From positions 1 through 64,000 of the forward strand of contig JAAYAH010000140.1 in NCBI GenBank assembly GCA_012719445.1: a stretch of DNA of 64,000 nt. Reading direction: 5' to 3'. Under the pieces are notes generated by a model. That model worked only from the letters and a program-made list of their open reading frames with translations. It was not told the DNA's origin and ran no database searches. Below are positions 7,150 through 16,834 of the stretch, in pieces. Each line of letters begins with the position of its first letter. Within the stretch, counting starts at the first letter, position 1. This DNA is from Actinomycetales bacterium. Its GTDB lineage: Bacteria > Actinomycetota > Actinomycetes > Actinomycetales > Kineosporiaceae. Made by a program: the position numbers and the translations under genes.

Positions 7150-8357
7150 CCCGCCACCCCCCGTTCCGTCCCGCCCGTCGGCATCCCGGTCCCGGTCGAG
7201 GACCGGAGCGCGGTGTCGAGGTCCTGCCAGAGGTCCTCGACATCCTCGATGCCCACCGACAGCCGGATCAGGTCGGCCGGGACCGTCGCCGGCTCGGCGG
7301 CGACGCGGCGCCGCCGCTCCAGGCTGGACTCCACCCCACCCAGGCTGGTGGCGTGCACCCAGAGCCGGACGGCGGAGGCGACCCGTTCGGCGGCCTCCGC
7401 GCCACCGGCGACCTCGATCGCCACGACGGCCCCCGGGCCGTCGAGGTAGGACGCCGCCAGCGCGTGCCCGGGGTCGGCGGGCAACGACGGGTGACGGACC
7501 CGGCGGACCGCGGGGTGCGTCGACAGCCGCCGGGCGAGCTCGACGGCGTTGGCGGTCGCCCGGTCCAGCCGGACGTGCAGGGTCCGCAGCCCGCGCAGCG
7601 CCAGCCAGGCCTCGAACGGGCCGGGGATCGCGCCGCGGAGGGTTCGGTGGGCGTGCAGCCGGTCCCGCAGCTCCGCCGAGGCGGTCACGGCGGCACCCAG
7701 CACGACGTCGGAGTGACCGGCCAGGTACTTGGTCACCGAGTGCACCGACAGGTCGGCCCCGAGGGTGAGCGGGCGCAGGCCCAGCGGGGTCGGGAAGGTG
7801 TTGTCGACGGCCACCAGGACACCGCGCGCCCTCGCCTCCCGGCACAGGACCGGCAGGTCCGCGATCTCGAGCACGGGATTCGTCGGGGTCTCCACCCAGA
7901 GCAGGTCCGCGCCGTCGAGCGCGGCGACCACGGCCCCGGTGTCGGTGACGTCCACGACCCGGACGCCGATCCTCCCGGTGGCGGCCTCCTCCCGCAGCAG
8001 GTCGTGGGTGCCGTTGTAGGCGTGCCGGGGGACCACCACCGTCCCGCCCGCCGGGACCAGGGCCACCACGGCCGCGACGGTGGCGAGACCGGAGGAGAAC
8101 AGCAGGGCGTCCCCGCCCTCGAGCGCACCCAGCGCGGACTCGAAGGCCGACCACGTCTCGTTCCCGTGGCGGCCGTAGATCACGTCATCCGGCCGCGCGG
8201 TCCCGGCGGTGGCCACGTAGGTCGAGGAGAGCGTCACCGGCGGGTTCACCGGGGCGAGGGGCAGCCGGGACGGCCTTCCGGCGAGCACGGCGACCGTCGC
8301 CGGGGAGAGCGCATCCCGGGCAGGAGGCTCGGGACACTCGTGAGGTGCTTCGTTCAC
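7146..8357 (-). CDS. Cys/Met-metabolism PLP-dependent enzyme (cystathionine gamma-synthase/lyase family)
   Basis: Fold-type I PLP enzyme of 403 residues, GTG start. It has the expected order: [32 protein letters not shown] (phosphate-binding turn), the [11 protein letters not shown] segment, [13 protein letters not shown], and the Schiff-base lysine in [14 protein letters not shown]. The late block [12 protein letters not shown] matches the family substrate loop SLGGVESL. Members are hard to separate (gamma-synthase, gamma-lyase, homocysteine-forming enzymes), so no gene symbol is given. It is divergent from ddl with only 43 bases between the starts. It overlaps cutA by 4 bases. Confidence 0.88.
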   Translation of the reverse strand: MNEAPHECPEPPARDALSPATVAVLAGRPSRLPLAPVNPPVTLSSTYVATAGTARPDDVIYGRHGNETWSAFESALGALEGGDALLFSSGLATVAAVVALVPAGGTVVVPRHAYNGTHDLLREEAATGRIGVRVVDVTDTGAVVAALDGADLLWVETPTNPVLEIADLPVLCREARARGVLVAVDNTFPTPLGLRPLTLGADLSVHSVTKYLAGHSDVVLGAAVTASAELRDRLHAHRTLRGAIPGPFEAWLALRGLRTLHVRLDRATANAVELARRLSTHPAVRRVRHPSLPADPGHALAASYLDGPGAVVAIEVAGGAEAAERVASAVRLWVHATSLGGVESSLERRRRVAAEPATVPADLIRLSVGIEDVEDLWQDLDTALRSSTGTGMPTGGTERGVAG

Positions 8358-8387
8358 CCGGTGAGCCTAATCGGAGCCGGTCGCGAG

Positions 8388-8393
8388 TAGATT
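8388..8393 (+). promoter_or_regulatory. -10 element for leaderless ddl
   Basis: TAGATT is followed by exactly 7 bases before the ddl GTG, the classical layout of actinobacterial leaderless transcripts. The ddl start lacks a Shine-Dalgarno sequence, which agrees. No clear -35 is seen. Confidence 0.5.
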
Positions 8394-8400
8394 CGCCGAG

Positions 8401-9531
8401 GTGACCACACAGACACCGGCCTCGCGCCGTCCCAAGGTCGCCGTCGTCTTCGGCGGACGGTCCGGTGAACACGCGATCAGCTGCGTCACGGCAGCCGGGG
8501 TGCTGGGCGCCATCGACCGTGACGCCTACGACGTGGTGCCGATCGGCATCACCCAGCGCGGCCGCTGGGTGCTCGCCGACGACGACCCCAAGCGCTGGCA
8601 GCTCGAGGGCGGGACCCTGCCGCAGGTGGGGGACGACGAGGGCCCGGGCGTGCTGGTCCCGCTGGAGGTGGGGACGAACGATCTCACCGTGCTGTCCCCC
8701 GGCGAGGTTCCGCACACCCTCGGCGAGGTCGACGTGGTCTTCCCGCTGCTGCACGGGCCGTTCGGCGAGGACGGCACGCTGCAGGGGCTGCTCGAGCTCG
8801 GGGACGTCCGCTACGTGGGCTCGGGTGTGCTCGCCAGCGCGGCCTGCATGGACAAGCACTACATGAAGGTGATCCTGGCCGGGGCGGGGATCCCCGTCGG
8901 ACCGTACCTCCCGGTCACCGCGCGGGACTGGGAGCGCTCGCCGGGCCGGGTGCGGGAGTGCGTCGCCGAGCTCGGCTGGCCGGTCTTCGTCAAGCCGGCC
9001 AGGGCCGGTTCCAGCATCGGCATCTCCAGGGTCGACCGGCCCGAGTACCTCGACGCCGCGATCGCCGAGGCCCGCCGGCACGACCCGAAGATCGTCATCG
9101 AGGCGGCGATCAGTGGGCGCGAGATCGAGTGCGCGGTCCTGGAGTCCCTGGACGGCGGCCCGCCGGCGACCAGCCTCCCCGGCGAGATCCAGGTGCTGTC
9201 CGGGCACGACTTCTACGACTTCGAGGCGAAGTACCTCGACGAGGAGTCGGTCAGCCTGAGCTGTCCGGCCGATCTCCCCGAGGGCGTCGCCCACCGGGTC
9301 AGGGAGCTCGCCGCCAGGGCCTTCGACGCGCTGAGCTGCGAGGGACTCGCCCGGGTCGACTTCTTCGTCACCGAAGAGGGCAACGTGATCGTCAACGAGC
9401 TCAACACGATGCCGGGCTTCACCCCGCTGTCGATGTACCCGCGGATGTGGGCGGAGACAGGTCTCGACTATCCCGCGCTCGTGGACCGGCTCATCCAGCT
9501 CGCCCTGCACCGCCGCACCGGCCTTCGCTGA
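8401..9531 (+). CDS. ddl: D-alanine--D-alanine ligase
   Basis: ATP-grasp ligase that makes D-Ala-D-Ala for peptidoglycan. It is 376 residues from a GTG. The N-terminal KVAVVFGGRSGEHAISC is the family start (usually GEHEVS). The binding loop is LLHGPFGEDGTLQGLLE, followed by VFVKPARAGSSIGIS, the central ATP-grasp region, and the metal/phosphate-binding ARVDFFVTEEGNVIVNELNTMPGFTP. All motifs expected for an active enzyme are visible. Together with murA upstream it places two cell-wall precursor genes in this stretch. A tandem-repeat block begins 24 bases after the stop. Confidence 0.96.
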   Translation: MTTQTPASRRPKVAVVFGGRSGEHAISCVTAAGVLGAIDRDAYDVVPIGITQRGRWVLADDDPKRWQLEGGTLPQVGDDEGPGVLVPLEVGTNDLTVLSPGEVPHTLGEVDVVFPLLHGPFGEDGTLQGLLELGDVRYVGSGVLASAACMDKHYMKVILAGAGIPVGPYLPVTARDWERSPGRVRECVAELGWPVFVKPARAGSSIGISRVDRPEYLDAAIAEARRHDPKIVIEAAISGREIECAVLESLDGGPPATSLPGEIQVLSGHDFYDFEAKYLDEESVSLSCPADLPEGVAHRVRELAARAFDALSCEGLARVDFFVTEEGNVIVNELNTMPGFTPLSMYPRMWAETGLDYPALVDRLIQLALHRRTGLR

Positions 9532-9555
9532 CGCTCTGTTCCCGCGGCGTTCGCC

Positions 9556-9625
9556 CGGTACCCGTGGGCAGCGGTACCCGTGGGCAGCGGTACCCGTGGG
9601 CAGCGGTACCCGCGGGCAGCGGTAC
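9556..9625. repeat. Tandem 16-bp repeat with palindromic cores after ddl
   Basis: Four adjacent 16-base units (CGGTACCCGTGGGCAG; fourth copy has one change) run from 9556 to 9619, followed by a partial fifth. Each unit carries the palindrome GGTACC, so neighbouring units can pair into small hairpins. It sits between convergent ddl and the DUF3515 gene. Confidence 0.85.
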
Positions 9626-9656
9626 CGGGGTCGGAGCGGGTCGTCGGCCGTCCCCG

Positions 9657-9683
9657 TGATCCCCGGGACCGGGTGGGGGATCA
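9657..9683. terminator. Hairpin between convergent genes
   Basis: An 8-bp perfect stem (9657-9664 with 9676-9683) with an 11-base loop overlaps the stop of the minus-strand lipoprotein gene. It probably terminates ddl and/or the lipoprotein transcript. Confidence 0.45.
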
Positions 9684-10235
9684 GGCGTCGTCGGCGGAAA
9701 GGCAGCTGCGGGACGTCCTCGGCAGGGCCGCGGCCACCGGTCGCAGGTCGACCAGCGCCCCGGCGGCGGCGTCCCGGTCCACCTCCGCCGGCACCGTGAC
9801 CTCCAGTGCGGGGGCGCGGCCGTAGGTGGTGAAGACGACGGCGTCGCTCCGGTCGTCCACGAGCCAGTCCACGCCGTCGACGGACAGGCAGCGCAGGGTG
9901 GTCGGCCCCGGTTCCCGCAGGCCGCAGCGCGCGACGACGGCCGGATCCCCCCACGCCGCCGCGCCGCGCGCGTCCAGATCCCGCCGCGCGCCGTCGAGGA
10001 CGGACCGGGGTGCCGCCCGGACGGCCAGGTCGCAGGCGGGGTCTCCGGCCAGTGGTGCCGCCGCGACGTCCAGGCCGGCGCAGCCGGAGACGAGCAGGAC
10101 GCAGCACGGCAGCACGAAGGCCGCCCGGGGCGGGTTCGTCGTCGGACGGCGCGGGGAACGGTCGGGGACGGCGGCGGACGGGCCGTCGCCCCTGTGGGTG
10201 CCGAGGGCTCGCGTCAGTGGGTGACGACCGGGCAC
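9681..10235 (-). CDS. DUF3515 lipoprotein
   Basis: A 184-residue protein from the GTG at 10235, equivalent in position to Rv2980 of M. tuberculosis. Arg-rich residues, a short hydrophobic stretch (AFVLPCCVLLVSG) and a lipobox (LVSGC followed by AG) suggest a lipid-anchored exported protein. The mature part has the DUF3515 features: ACDLAVRAAPRSVLDGARR, AAWGDPAVVARCGL, the VDWLVDD segment and FTTYGRAPALEVTVP. The function of the family is unknown. The start is uncertain: no ribosome site is visible, and the chosen GTG overlaps the Lrp-like gene by 22 bases. Confidence 0.72.
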   Translation of the reverse strand: MPGRHPLTRALGTHRGDGPSAAVPDRSPRRPTTNPPRAAFVLPCCVLLVSGCAGLDVAAAPLAGDPACDLAVRAAPRSVLDGARRDLDARGAAAWGDPAVVARCGLREPGPTTLRCLSVDGVDWLVDDRSDAVVFTTYGRAPALEVTVPAEVDRDAAAGALVDLRPVAAALPRTSRSCLSADDA

Positions 10236-10447
10236 GTGAGCGTTCTGGTGATGTCGTGGACACCCTGGATCTGCGGGATGACCGAGCGCCCGAGGTCGTC
10301 GTAGGTCTCCGCCTGGATCCTGACGATGACGTCGTACGGACCGGAGACGTTCTCGGCCGCGGTCACCCCGGCGATCTCGACGATCTCGCGGGCGACGTTG
10401 GTTGACCTGCCGATCTCGGTCTGGATGAGCATGAATGCCTGGACCAC
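10214..10447 (-). CDS. Lrp/AsnC ligand-binding (RAM) domain protein
   Basis: A 77-residue stand-alone RAM domain without a helix-turn-helix. The GTG at 10447 has GGGAGG 7 bases before it. The sequence (VVQAFMLIQTEIGRSTNVAREI, then VSGPYDVIVRIQAETYDDLGRSVIPQIQGVHDI, ending RTLTCPVV) is the typical beta-alpha-beta effector-sensing fold. Stand-alone RAM proteins form oligomers and bind amino acids, but a partner is not evident here. It is co-directional with the DUF3515 gene and divergent from thiL. Confidence 0.88.
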   Translation of the reverse strand: MVQAFMLIQTEIGRSTNVAREIVEIAGVTAAENVSGPYDVIVRIQAETYDDLGRSVIPQIQGVHDITRTLTCPVVTH

Positions 10448-10557
10448 TGGGGACCTCCCGCCGTGCGGCGCTGAGCGGAGCTGCCGAGCCGAGCCTCCGC
10501 TCGACGGCGAGCGAGCCCTCGGCGTGAACACCGGCGGTCACACGAGCCCTGACTGAT

Positions 10558-10569
10558 CACGGTACCGTG
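10558..10569. promoter_or_regulatory. Perfect palindrome overlapping a possible thiL -10
   Basis: CACGGTACCGTG is a perfect 12-base palindrome. It contains TACCGT (10563-10568), a possible -10 box 72 bases before the thiL ATG. It may be an operator, or chance; the divergent Lrp-like gene is the other candidate target. Confidence 0.3.
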
Positions 10570-10640
10570 TCCGTCGCCTCCCGTCACGGGATGGCCGGTT
10601 CGACGGCGTCCACGCACCCCCGGTCACGAGAGGGCGGTCG

Positions 10641-11813
10641 ATGGAGGAGGACGACGAGCGCATCGCCCGCCTCGGCGAGGACCGGGTGGTCGCGGGGATC
10701 CTGGCCCGGCTCACGAGACCCGCCACCGGGGTCCTGGTGGGGCCGGGGGACGACGCGGCGGTGCTCGGCGTCACCGGCGGCCGGGTCGTCGCCTCGACGG
10801 ACATGATCGTCGAGGGGGAGGACTTCCTGGGGGAGTGGTCCAGCGCCCGGGACGTCGGGGTGAAGCTCGCCGCGCAGAACCTCGCCGACGTCGCGGCCAT
10901 GGGCGCCCGACCGACCGCCCTGCTCGTCGCCCTCGCCGTGCCGGGGGACGTCTCCCGGTCCTGGCTGGACGGTCTCACGGACGGGGTGGACGCCGAGTGC
11001 CGAAGGGCGGGCGCCGCCGTCGTCGGCGGTGACATCTCCTCGGCGGACCGGATCGTGCTCACCGGGACCGCGCTCGGCGTCCTCGACGGGCCGCCGGTGC
11101 TGCGGTCGGGAGCGCGCCCGGGCGACATCGTCGCGGTGGCCGGTCACCCCGGTCGTTCCGCGGCCGGGCTGGCCCTGCTCGCCTCGGGCCGGGCGATGGC
11201 CGGGGAGAGCGGGGATCACCGGGAGGTCCTGGCCGCCCTGGTCAGGGACCACGTGGCGCCCTCGCCGCCGTACCAGGCCGGTCCCGCGGCCGCCGCCGCG
11301 GGCGCCGACGCCCTCATCGACACCAGTGACGGGCTGCTCAGGGACGCCGAGCGGATCGCCAGGGACTCGGGGGTCCTGATCGACCTGGACCCGGACGCCC
11401 TGGCGCCGTCGGCCGACCTCCTCCTGGCGGCGGGACTCCTGCTGTCGGCAGGCGTCGAGCCGCCGGAGCGGGCCGTCGGCGAGGGGCGGCGGACACCCGC
11501 CGGGGACACGACTGCCTGGGACCCGGCCGGAGAGACCGTCACGGAGACCGCCGAGGGCACGGCACTGTCCTGGGTGCTCACCGGGGGCGAGGACCACGCC
11601 CTGCTCGGCTGCTTCCCCCGGGAGGCGATCCTGCCGGCCGGGTACCACCGGATCGGTGCGGTCCGGGAGGTCACGGGCAGGCAGGGAACGCAGGACCCGG
11701 CCGTGCTGGTCGGAGGGGCCGCCTGGCGGGGGACCACCGGCTGGGAGCACTTCCGCGACCGGCCGGCCCCAGCCGTGGGGCGGCCTCGTCAGGAGACGGG
11801 CGTCAGCGGGTGA
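10641..11813 (+). CDS. thiL: Thiamine-monophosphate kinase
   Basis: Phosphorylates thiamine monophosphate to thiamine pyrophosphate. 390 residues. The AIR-synthase-like fold is recognisable: [11 protein letters not shown] (ATP/Mg), [15 protein letters not shown], the [20 protein letters not shown] block, [20 protein letters not shown], and [14 protein letters not shown]. The late [14 protein letters not shown] matches the family LTGGEDYELLFT. A proline-poor insertion (residues about 280-310, [20 protein letters not shown]) is extra relative to most ThiL. The 3' end overlaps convergent rpmB by 11 bases. The context matches the M. tuberculosis ddl-Rv2980-thiL order. Confidence 0.93.
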   Translation: MEEDDERIARLGEDRVVAGILARLTRPATGVLVGPGDDAAVLGVTGGRVVASTDMIVEGEDFLGEWSSARDVGVKLAAQNLADVAAMGARPTALLVALAVPGDVSRSWLDGLTDGVDAECRRAGAAVVGGDISSADRIVLTGTALGVLDGPPVLRSGARPGDIVAVAGHPGRSAAGLALLASGRAMAGESGDHREVLAALVRDHVAPSPPYQAGPAAAAAGADALIDTSDGLLRDAERIARDSGVLIDLDPDALAPSADLLLAAGLLLSAGVEPPERAVGEGRRTPAGDTTAWDPAGETVTETAEGTALSWVLTGGEDHALLGCFPREAILPAGYHRIGAVREVTGRQGTQDPAVLVGGAAWRGTTGWEHFRDRPAPAVGRPRQETGVSG

Positions 11814-11988
11814 CCTTGCCGGCCTTCAGGCACGAGGTGCAGACGTTGAGCCGCTTCGGGGTCGCGCCCTCCATCACCCGCACCCGCTGCACGTTGGGGT
11901 TCCAGCGCCGCTTGGTGCGCCGGTGGGAGTGCGAGATGTTGTGACCGAAACCCGGCCCTTTGCCGCAGACGTCGCAGGTGGCAGCCAC
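11803..11988 (-). CDS. rpmB: 50S ribosomal protein L28
   Basis: A 61-residue L28, GTG start. It keeps both zinc-ribbon pairs, CDVCGKGP near the N-terminus and CTSCLKAG near the C-terminus, so it is the zinc-binding (C+) form. [16 protein letters not shown] is the diagnostic core. Its last codons overlap the end of convergent thiL. A promoter with a TTTGGG -35 lies upstream. Confidence 0.97.
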   Translation of the reverse strand: MAATCDVCGKGPGFGHNISHSHRRTKRRWNPNVQRVRVMEGATPKRLNVCTSCLKAGKVTR

Positions 11989-12099
11989 GGGACTTACTCC
12001 TGACAGTTCGGACGGTGGGACGCGTCGGCCGGTGCGGACGCCCCGCTCGCGAGGTGTGCCGGGCCGGACGGCCCGGGCCCGGTGTCGGGCAACCCCGCA

Positions 12100-12129
12100 A
12101 GGGTAGCCGACGCCGTCCCGGAGCCCAAA
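12100..12129 (-). promoter_or_regulatory. rpmB promoter with CTGGTTTGGGC element
   Basis: On the minus strand, TTTGGG (complement of 12124-12129), an 18-base spacer and TACCCT (complement of 12100-12105) form a plausible -35/-10 pair. Transcription would start near 12093, about 105 bases before rpmB. The 11-mer CTGGTTTGGGC around the -35 is identical to the one before the DUF177-rpmF operon. Confidence 0.5.
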
Positions 12130-12203
12130 CCAGCCTCGGCAGTTACCCTGCGTTGGCCGGCCGCCGATGACACTACGGCCGGGCGGTGGCAGTGGAGGTA
12201 GGC

Positions 12204-13886
12204 ATGGGGTCCGGGCTCGACGTGATCGACGCGCCGGCGGTACGCCGCTGGGCGAGGCTGGCCCTCGCCGGGCTCGGCCGCGCCCGGGAGGAGATCGACG
12301 CCCTCAACGTCTTTCCGGTCCCCGACGGCGACACCGGGACGAACCTCTACCTCACCCTGGAGGCGGCCTGCGCCGCGGTCGCCGAGCTCCCGGCCGCGGC
12401 GGACCTGCGCACCGTCGCGGACACCTTCGCCAGGGGGGCCCTGTTCGGGGCGCAGGGCAGTTCCGGGGCGATCACCGCCCAACTGCTCCGGGGCTGGGCC
12501 GACGTGCTCGGCGAGCACGGGGAGATGGACGGCGAGGCCACACGGGAGGCCTTCACCCACGCCGACGCCCTCGCCTGGTCCGCGGTGGCGGAGCCCGTCG
12601 AGGGCACCATCCTCACCGTGAGCAGGGCCGCGGCGCTCGCCGTCGCGGACACCGGCTCGGCGCTGGCCGACGTGGTCGCCGGGGCGCTGGAGCGGGCGCG
12701 GGCCGCACTGGCCGGCACCACGGGCCAGTTGGAGGTGCTGCGGCGGGCAGGGGTGGTCGACGCCGGCGGCCGGGGACTCGTCGTCCTGATCGAGGCACTG
12801 GACGACCTGGTCAGCGGGCAGCGGCGGACCAACGGGGGGACGGGATACCGGCGCCCGGCCCTGCCGGCGGTCGACCTGTCGGCCTGCGCCCACCTGGACG
12901 ACGCCGGCCCGGCCTACGAGGTCATGTACCTGCTCGACGCGACCCCCGAGGCCCTGCCGGCCCTGCGCGACCGGCTGGCCGGGCTCGGTGACTCCCTCGT
13001 GGTGATCGGCGACCCGGCCGGGGACCGGACCACCCTGTGGAACGTGCACGTGCACGTGGACGACCCGGGGGCTGCCGTCGAGGCGGGGATCGCCGCCGGA
13101 CGTCCGCACCGGATCCGGATCACCCACTTCGCCGAGCAGGTCGCCAGGTGGACCATGACCTCCTCCGGACCGGGTGGACCTGGCGGACCGGGCGGGCCGG
13201 GCGGGCCGGACCGGGCGGTCACCACCGGGCTCGGCGTGGTGGCCTGCGCCGCCGGACCGGGGCTCGCGGCCCTGTTCCGGGCAGCGGGTGCGGTGGTCGT
13301 CCCTGGCGGGGACGGCGGTCAGCCGTCGTCGGACGCCGTTCTCGCCGCGGCACGGGGGACCGGGGCCGCGGCCGTCGTCGTCCTGCCCAACGGCATCGAG
13401 ACCATGGCCGGGGCCGAGGCCGCGGCGGCACTGGGCCGCCAGGAGGGCCTGAGGATCACCGTGCTGCCGACGAGGGCGCAGGTCCAGGGACTCGCCGCGG
13501 CGGCGGTGCACGACCCGGCGCGCGGAGTCGAGGACGACCTGGTCCGGATGGCGGCGGCGGCGGGGGCCGCGCGGGAGGGCGCGGTGACCGTGGCGGAGCG
13601 GGACGCCGTGACCACCGCGGGACCGTGCCGCGCCGGGGAGGCCCTCGGACTGGTGCAGGGGGACGTCGCCGTGGTGGGTGCCGACCTCGCCGACGTCGCG
13701 GTCGCCGTCGTCGAACGGCTGCTCTCCGGGGGTGGTGAGCTGGTGACCCTGCTCCTCGGTGCGGGAGCCGACCCGGGGATCGCCGACGCCGTCCGGGACC
13801 GGGTGCGGGCCGCACGGCGGGACCTCGAGGTGCACGTGCACCCCGGCGGACAGGAGCGTCATCCGCTCCTCATCGGCGTCGAGTGA
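12204..13886 (+). CDS. DAK2/DhaL-domain protein (FakA/YloV family)
   Basis: A 560-residue protein like FakA, the ATP-binding half of bacterial fatty-acid kinases. The ATG at 12204 has GGAGGT 4 bases before it. The N-terminal DhaL domain starts at about residue 15 and holds the nucleotide/Mg motif [13 protein letters not shown]. It continues through [10 protein letters not shown] and [12 protein letters not shown]. The middle and C-terminal parts match the YloV-type extension ([10 protein letters not shown]-like [16 protein letters not shown], and [11 protein letters not shown]). A Gly/Pro-rich linker (residues about 325-340) is a low-complexity insertion. No FakB partner is adjacent. It lies before recG as in M. 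tuberculosis (Rv2974c-recG). The kinase role is inferred. Confidence 0.88.
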   Translation: MGSGLDVIDAPAVRRWARLALAGLGRAREEIDALNVFPVPDGDTGTNLYLTLEAACAAVAELPAAADLRTVADTFARGALFGAQGSSGAITAQLLRGWADVLGEHGEMDGEATREAFTHADALAWSAVAEPVEGTILTVSRAAALAVADTGSALADVVAGALERARAALAGTTGQLEVLRRAGVVDAGGRGLVVLIEALDDLVSGQRRTNGGTGYRRPALPAVDLSACAHLDDAGPAYEVMYLLDATPEALPALRDRLAGLGDSLVVIGDPAGDRTTLWNVHVHVDDPGAAVEAGIAAGRPHRIRITHFAEQVARWTMTSSGPGGPGGPGGPGGPDRAVTTGLGVVACAAGPGLAALFRAAGAVVVPGGDGGQPSSDAVLAAARGTGAAAVVVLPNGIETMAGAEAAAALGRQEGLRITVLPTRAQVQGLAAAAVHDPARGVEDDLVRMAAAAGAAREGAVTVAERDAVTTAGPCRAGEALGLVQGDVAVVGADLADVAVAVVERLLSGGGELVTLLLGAGADPGIADAVRDRVRAARRDLEVHVHPGGQERHPLLIGVE

Positions 13887-13941
13887 GCGTCTCGTCGGCG
13901 CCGGTGGGGACGGCGTCGGTGTGTCGGCGGGGGAGGCCCGG

Positions 13942-16152
13942 GTGAAGGATGGGCCGGTGGCCGCGAACCCCCTGGACGAACCGCTGTCCCGGCTGATCGG
14001 CGTGCGGTCCGCGCGGGCGACCTTCACCGGGCTCGGCGTGGAGACCGTCGGGGACCTGCTGCGCCACTACCCACGTCGGTACGAGCGGTGGGGGCAGCTC
14101 ACCCCGTTGCGGGACCTCCCGGTCGGCGAGGAGGTCACCGTCCTCGCCGAGGTCGTCTCCGCCGTGCCCCGGCGGATGCGGGACCGGCCGGGCGAGCTGC
14201 TCTCGGTGAAGGTCACCGACGGCACGGACACCCTCGACCTGACCTTCTTCAACGCCAGGAGGCTGCGCGGGATGCTCCCGGTCGGGAGCAGGGGCCTGTT
14301 CTCCGGCACCGTCGGCCGGTACCGCGGCAAGAAGCAGCTCACCCACCCGAAGGTCACCCTGCTCCGCGGCGAGGACGACGAGGACAGTGTGCTCGCCGAC
14401 CTCGACGCCCCGATCCCGATCTACCCGGCGACGGCGAAGGTCGACTCGGAGAAGATCCGGCGGTGCGTCCGGGTGGTGCTGGACACCCTCGGCGAGGTGT
14501 CCGATCCGCTGCCGGCCGAGGCCAGGGCGAGGAACGGGCTGATCGGGCTGCGGGAGGCGCTGGTCGGGATCCACCGGCCGGCGACGGACGACGACTGGAG
14601 GGCAGCCCAGCGCAGGCTGCGCTTCGAGGAGGCGTTCGTGCTCCAGGCCGCGCTGGCCAGGCGGCGGCTCGCGGACGGGGCGCTGCCGGCGACCCCGCGA
14701 CACCCCCGGCCCGGCGGCCTGCTGGAGGCCTTCGACGCCCGCATCCCCTTCGAGCTCACCGCAGGGCAGCGAGCCGTCGGCGAGGAGATCGCGGCGGACC
14801 TGGCCGGCGACCACCCGATGCACCGGCTGCTCCAGGGCGAGGTCGGCTCGGGGAAGACCCTGGTCGCCCTGCGCGCGATGCTCACCGTCGTCGACGCCGG
14901 CGGGCAGGCGGCGCTGCTCGCGCCGACGGAGGTCCTCGCCGCGCAGCACCATCGGTCCATCACGGCGATGATGGGCGACCTCGCCGCCGGCGGCATGCTC
15001 GGCGGAGACGAGCGGGGCACCCGGGTGGCGCTGGTCACCGGGTCCCAGTCCACGGCGGCCCGGCGCGAGGCGCTGCTCGCGGCGGTCAGCGGCGACGCGG
15101 GCATCGTCGTCGGCACCCACGCCCTGCTCCAGGAGAGCGTGGAGTTCCTCGACCTCGGCCTGGTCGTCGTCGACGAGCAGCACCGGTTCGGGGTGGAGCA
15201 GCGGGACGTGCTGCGGGGGAAGGGCAGGACCACCCCGCACCTGCTGGTGATGACGGCCACCCCGATCCCGCGAACGGTCGCCATGACCGTGTTCGGCGAC
15301 CTGGAGACCTCGACCCTCGCCGAGCTCCCCGCCGGCAGGGCGCCGATCACGACCCACGTCGTCCCGGTCGGGGAGAAGCCGGCGTGGCTGGAACGCACCT
15401 GGCAGCGGCTGCGCGAGGAGGTCGAGGCCGGGCACCAGGCCTACGTGGTCTGCCCGCGGATCGGGGACGGCGAGAGCACCGAGACCGTGGAGCCCGACCG
15501 GCAGCCGGGCGGGTCCGCCGAGGGCGAGGTCCGACGGCCCCCCGTCGCCGTGCTCGACCTGCTGCCCCGGTTGCGCGACCACCCGGCGCTGACGGGGCTG
15601 CGGGTGGAGACGCTGCACGGCCGGATGCCCACCGAGGACCGGGACCGGGTCATGCGGGCCTTCGCGGCCGGGCAGGTGGACGTCCTGGTCGCCACGACGG
15701 TGATCGAGGTCGGGGTCGACGTCCCCAACGCCACGGCGATGGTGGTCATGGACGCGGACCGGTTCGGCGTCTCCCAGCTGCACCAGCTTCGCGGGCGGGT
15801 CGGCAGGGGGACGGCGCCGGGGCTGTGCCTGCTCGTCACCGAGACGGAGCCGGGGACGGGTTCTCGGGACCGGCTGGACGCGGTCGCCGCCACCGTCGAC
15901 GGGTTCGAGCTGGCCAGGGTGGACCTCGAGGCGCGACGCGAGGGGGACGTGCTCGGTGCGGCCCAGTCCGGCGGGCGGTCCTCGCTGCGGCTGCTGCGGG
16001 TGCTCCGGGACGAGCGGATGATCGAGCGGGCCCGGCACGAGGCCACCGCGGTCGTCGCCGCCGACCCGGGGCTGGCGTCGCACCCGGTGCTCGCCGCCGC
16101 GATCAGCGACCTGCTCGACCCGGAGCGCGAGGCCTACCTGGACCGCGGCTGA
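13942..16152 (+). CDS. recG: ATP-dependent DNA helicase RecG
   Basis: Branch-migrating helicase that reverses stalled replication forks. 736 residues from the GTG at 13942 (GGGAGG upstream); in-frame GTGs at 13921 and 13957 are alternatives. The N-terminal wedge/OB domain covers about residues 30-200 (QVTVLAEVVSAVPRRMRD-like). The helicase core has Walker A QGEVGSGKT, TEVLAAQHH, DEX motif VVVDEQHRFGV, MTATPIPRT, TTVIEVGVDVPNA and motif VI QLRGRVGRG. A 20-residue Glu/Pro insertion (TETVEPDRQPG region) lies between the core lobes. It is downstream of the DAK gene by 55 bases. Confidence 0.96.
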   Translation: MKDGPVAANPLDEPLSRLIGVRSARATFTGLGVETVGDLLRHYPRRYERWGQLTPLRDLPVGEEVTVLAEVVSAVPRRMRDRPGELLSVKVTDGTDTLDLTFFNARRLRGMLPVGSRGLFSGTVGRYRGKKQLTHPKVTLLRGEDDEDSVLADLDAPIPIYPATAKVDSEKIRRCVRVVLDTLGEVSDPLPAEARARNGLIGLREALVGIHRPATDDDWRAAQRRLRFEEAFVLQAALARRRLADGALPATPRHPRPGGLLEAFDARIPFELTAGQRAVGEEIAADLAGDHPMHRLLQGEVGSGKTLVALRAMLTVVDAGGQAALLAPTEVLAAQHHRSITAMMGDLAAGGMLGGDERGTRVALVTGSQSTAARREALLAAVSGDAGIVVGTHALLQESVEFLDLGLVVVDEQHRFGVEQRDVLRGKGRTTPHLLVMTATPIPRTVAMTVFGDLETSTLAELPAGRAPITTHVVPVGEKPAWLERTWQRLREEVEAGHQAYVVCPRIGDGESTETVEPDRQPGGSAEGEVRRPPVAVLDLLPRLRDHPALTGLRVETLHGRMPTEDRDRVMRAFAAGQVDVLVATTVIEVGVDVPNATAMVVMDADRFGVSQLHQLRGRVGRGTAPGLCLLVTETEPGTGSRDRLDAVAATVDGFELARVDLEARREGDVLGAAQSGGRSSLRLLRVLRDERMIERARHEATAVVAADPGLASHPVLAAAISDLLDPEREAYLDRG

Positions 16153-16240
16153 CGGGACCCGCCCGGCGGGCACGGTGGCCGGGCCTGGCGGGTGGGCAGA
16201 GGACACGTGGACAGGCGGGGCGGAGGACACGGAGGGTGCG

Positions 16241-16834
16241 GTGACACGGATCGTCGCGGGCAGGGTCGGCGGCCGGCGCCTGGTCGTGCCGCGGGGTGAG
16301 ACCACCCGTCCCACCAGCGAGCGGGTCCGGGAGGCCCTGTTCAGCGGGCTCGCCTCGCGCGGCCTGCCGGACGGCGCCCGGGTGCTCGACCTGTTCTGCG
16401 GGTCGGGCGCCCTCGGCCTGGAGGCCGCCAGCAGGGGCGCCGTCGCGGTGGTGCTCGTGGACAGCTCCCCGCCCGCCGTCCGCGCGGCCAGGCGGAACGT
16501 GGCCGAGCTCGGCCTGGACCAGGTCACCGTCGTGCACGCGACGGTCGAGCGCCACCTCGCCGGGAGCCCGCCCTGGCCGGCGGACCTGGTGCTGCTCGAC
16601 CCCCCCTACGCGACGGCCGAGGCCGCGGTCTCGGCGGTGCTGGCCCGGCTGGTCGAGGGCGGATGGCTGGCCGCCGACGCCGTGGTCGTCGTCGAGCGCA
16701 GCGCCAGGAGCCCGGAGCCGTCCTGGCCGGAGGGCCTGCTGGTCCGGGGCGTCCGCCGGTACGGGGAGACCGCGCTGTGGACGGCGAATGCCACCCCGTG
16801 GCCCGACCCCGCACTGCTACGGTCGGCTCCGTGA
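16241..16834 (+). CDS. rsmD: 16S rRNA (guanine966-N2)-methyltransferase
   Basis: SAM-dependent methyltransferase of 197 residues. The GTG at 16241 follows GGAGGG. Motif I is VLDLFCGSGALGLEA and motif IV is LLDPPYA, the NPPY-like active site for exocyclic guanine methylation. TRPTSERVREALFS near the N-terminus is diagnostic of RsmD. The stop overlaps the coaD start by 4 bases (GTGA), a widely conserved rsmD-coaD coupling. Confidence 0.96.
   Translation: MTRIVAGRVGGRRLVVPRGETTRPTSERVREALFSGLASRGLPDGARVLDLFCGSGALGLEAASRGAVAVVLVDSSPPAVRAARRNVAELGLDQVTVVHATVERHLAGSPPWPADLVLLDPPYATAEAAVSAVLARLVEGGWLAADAVVVVERSARSPEPSWPEGLLVRGVRRYGETALWTANATPWPDPALLRSAP
16818..16823 (+). promoter_or_regulatory. Possible internal -10 for coaD
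   Basis: TACGGT is followed by exactly 7 bases before the coaD GTG, the leaderless layout. It lies inside the end of rsmD, so it could allow separate transcription of coaD. There is no recognisable -35, and one match is weak evidence. Confidence 0.25.

Noticed and set aside
9556-9625. CRISPR array
   Set aside because: The repeats are adjacent 16-base units without spacers; the same is true for 40241-40316. No cas genes are present.
13870-16527. An 885-residue minus-strand frame over recG
   Set aside because: Antisense of RecG with no domain; codon-bias artefact.
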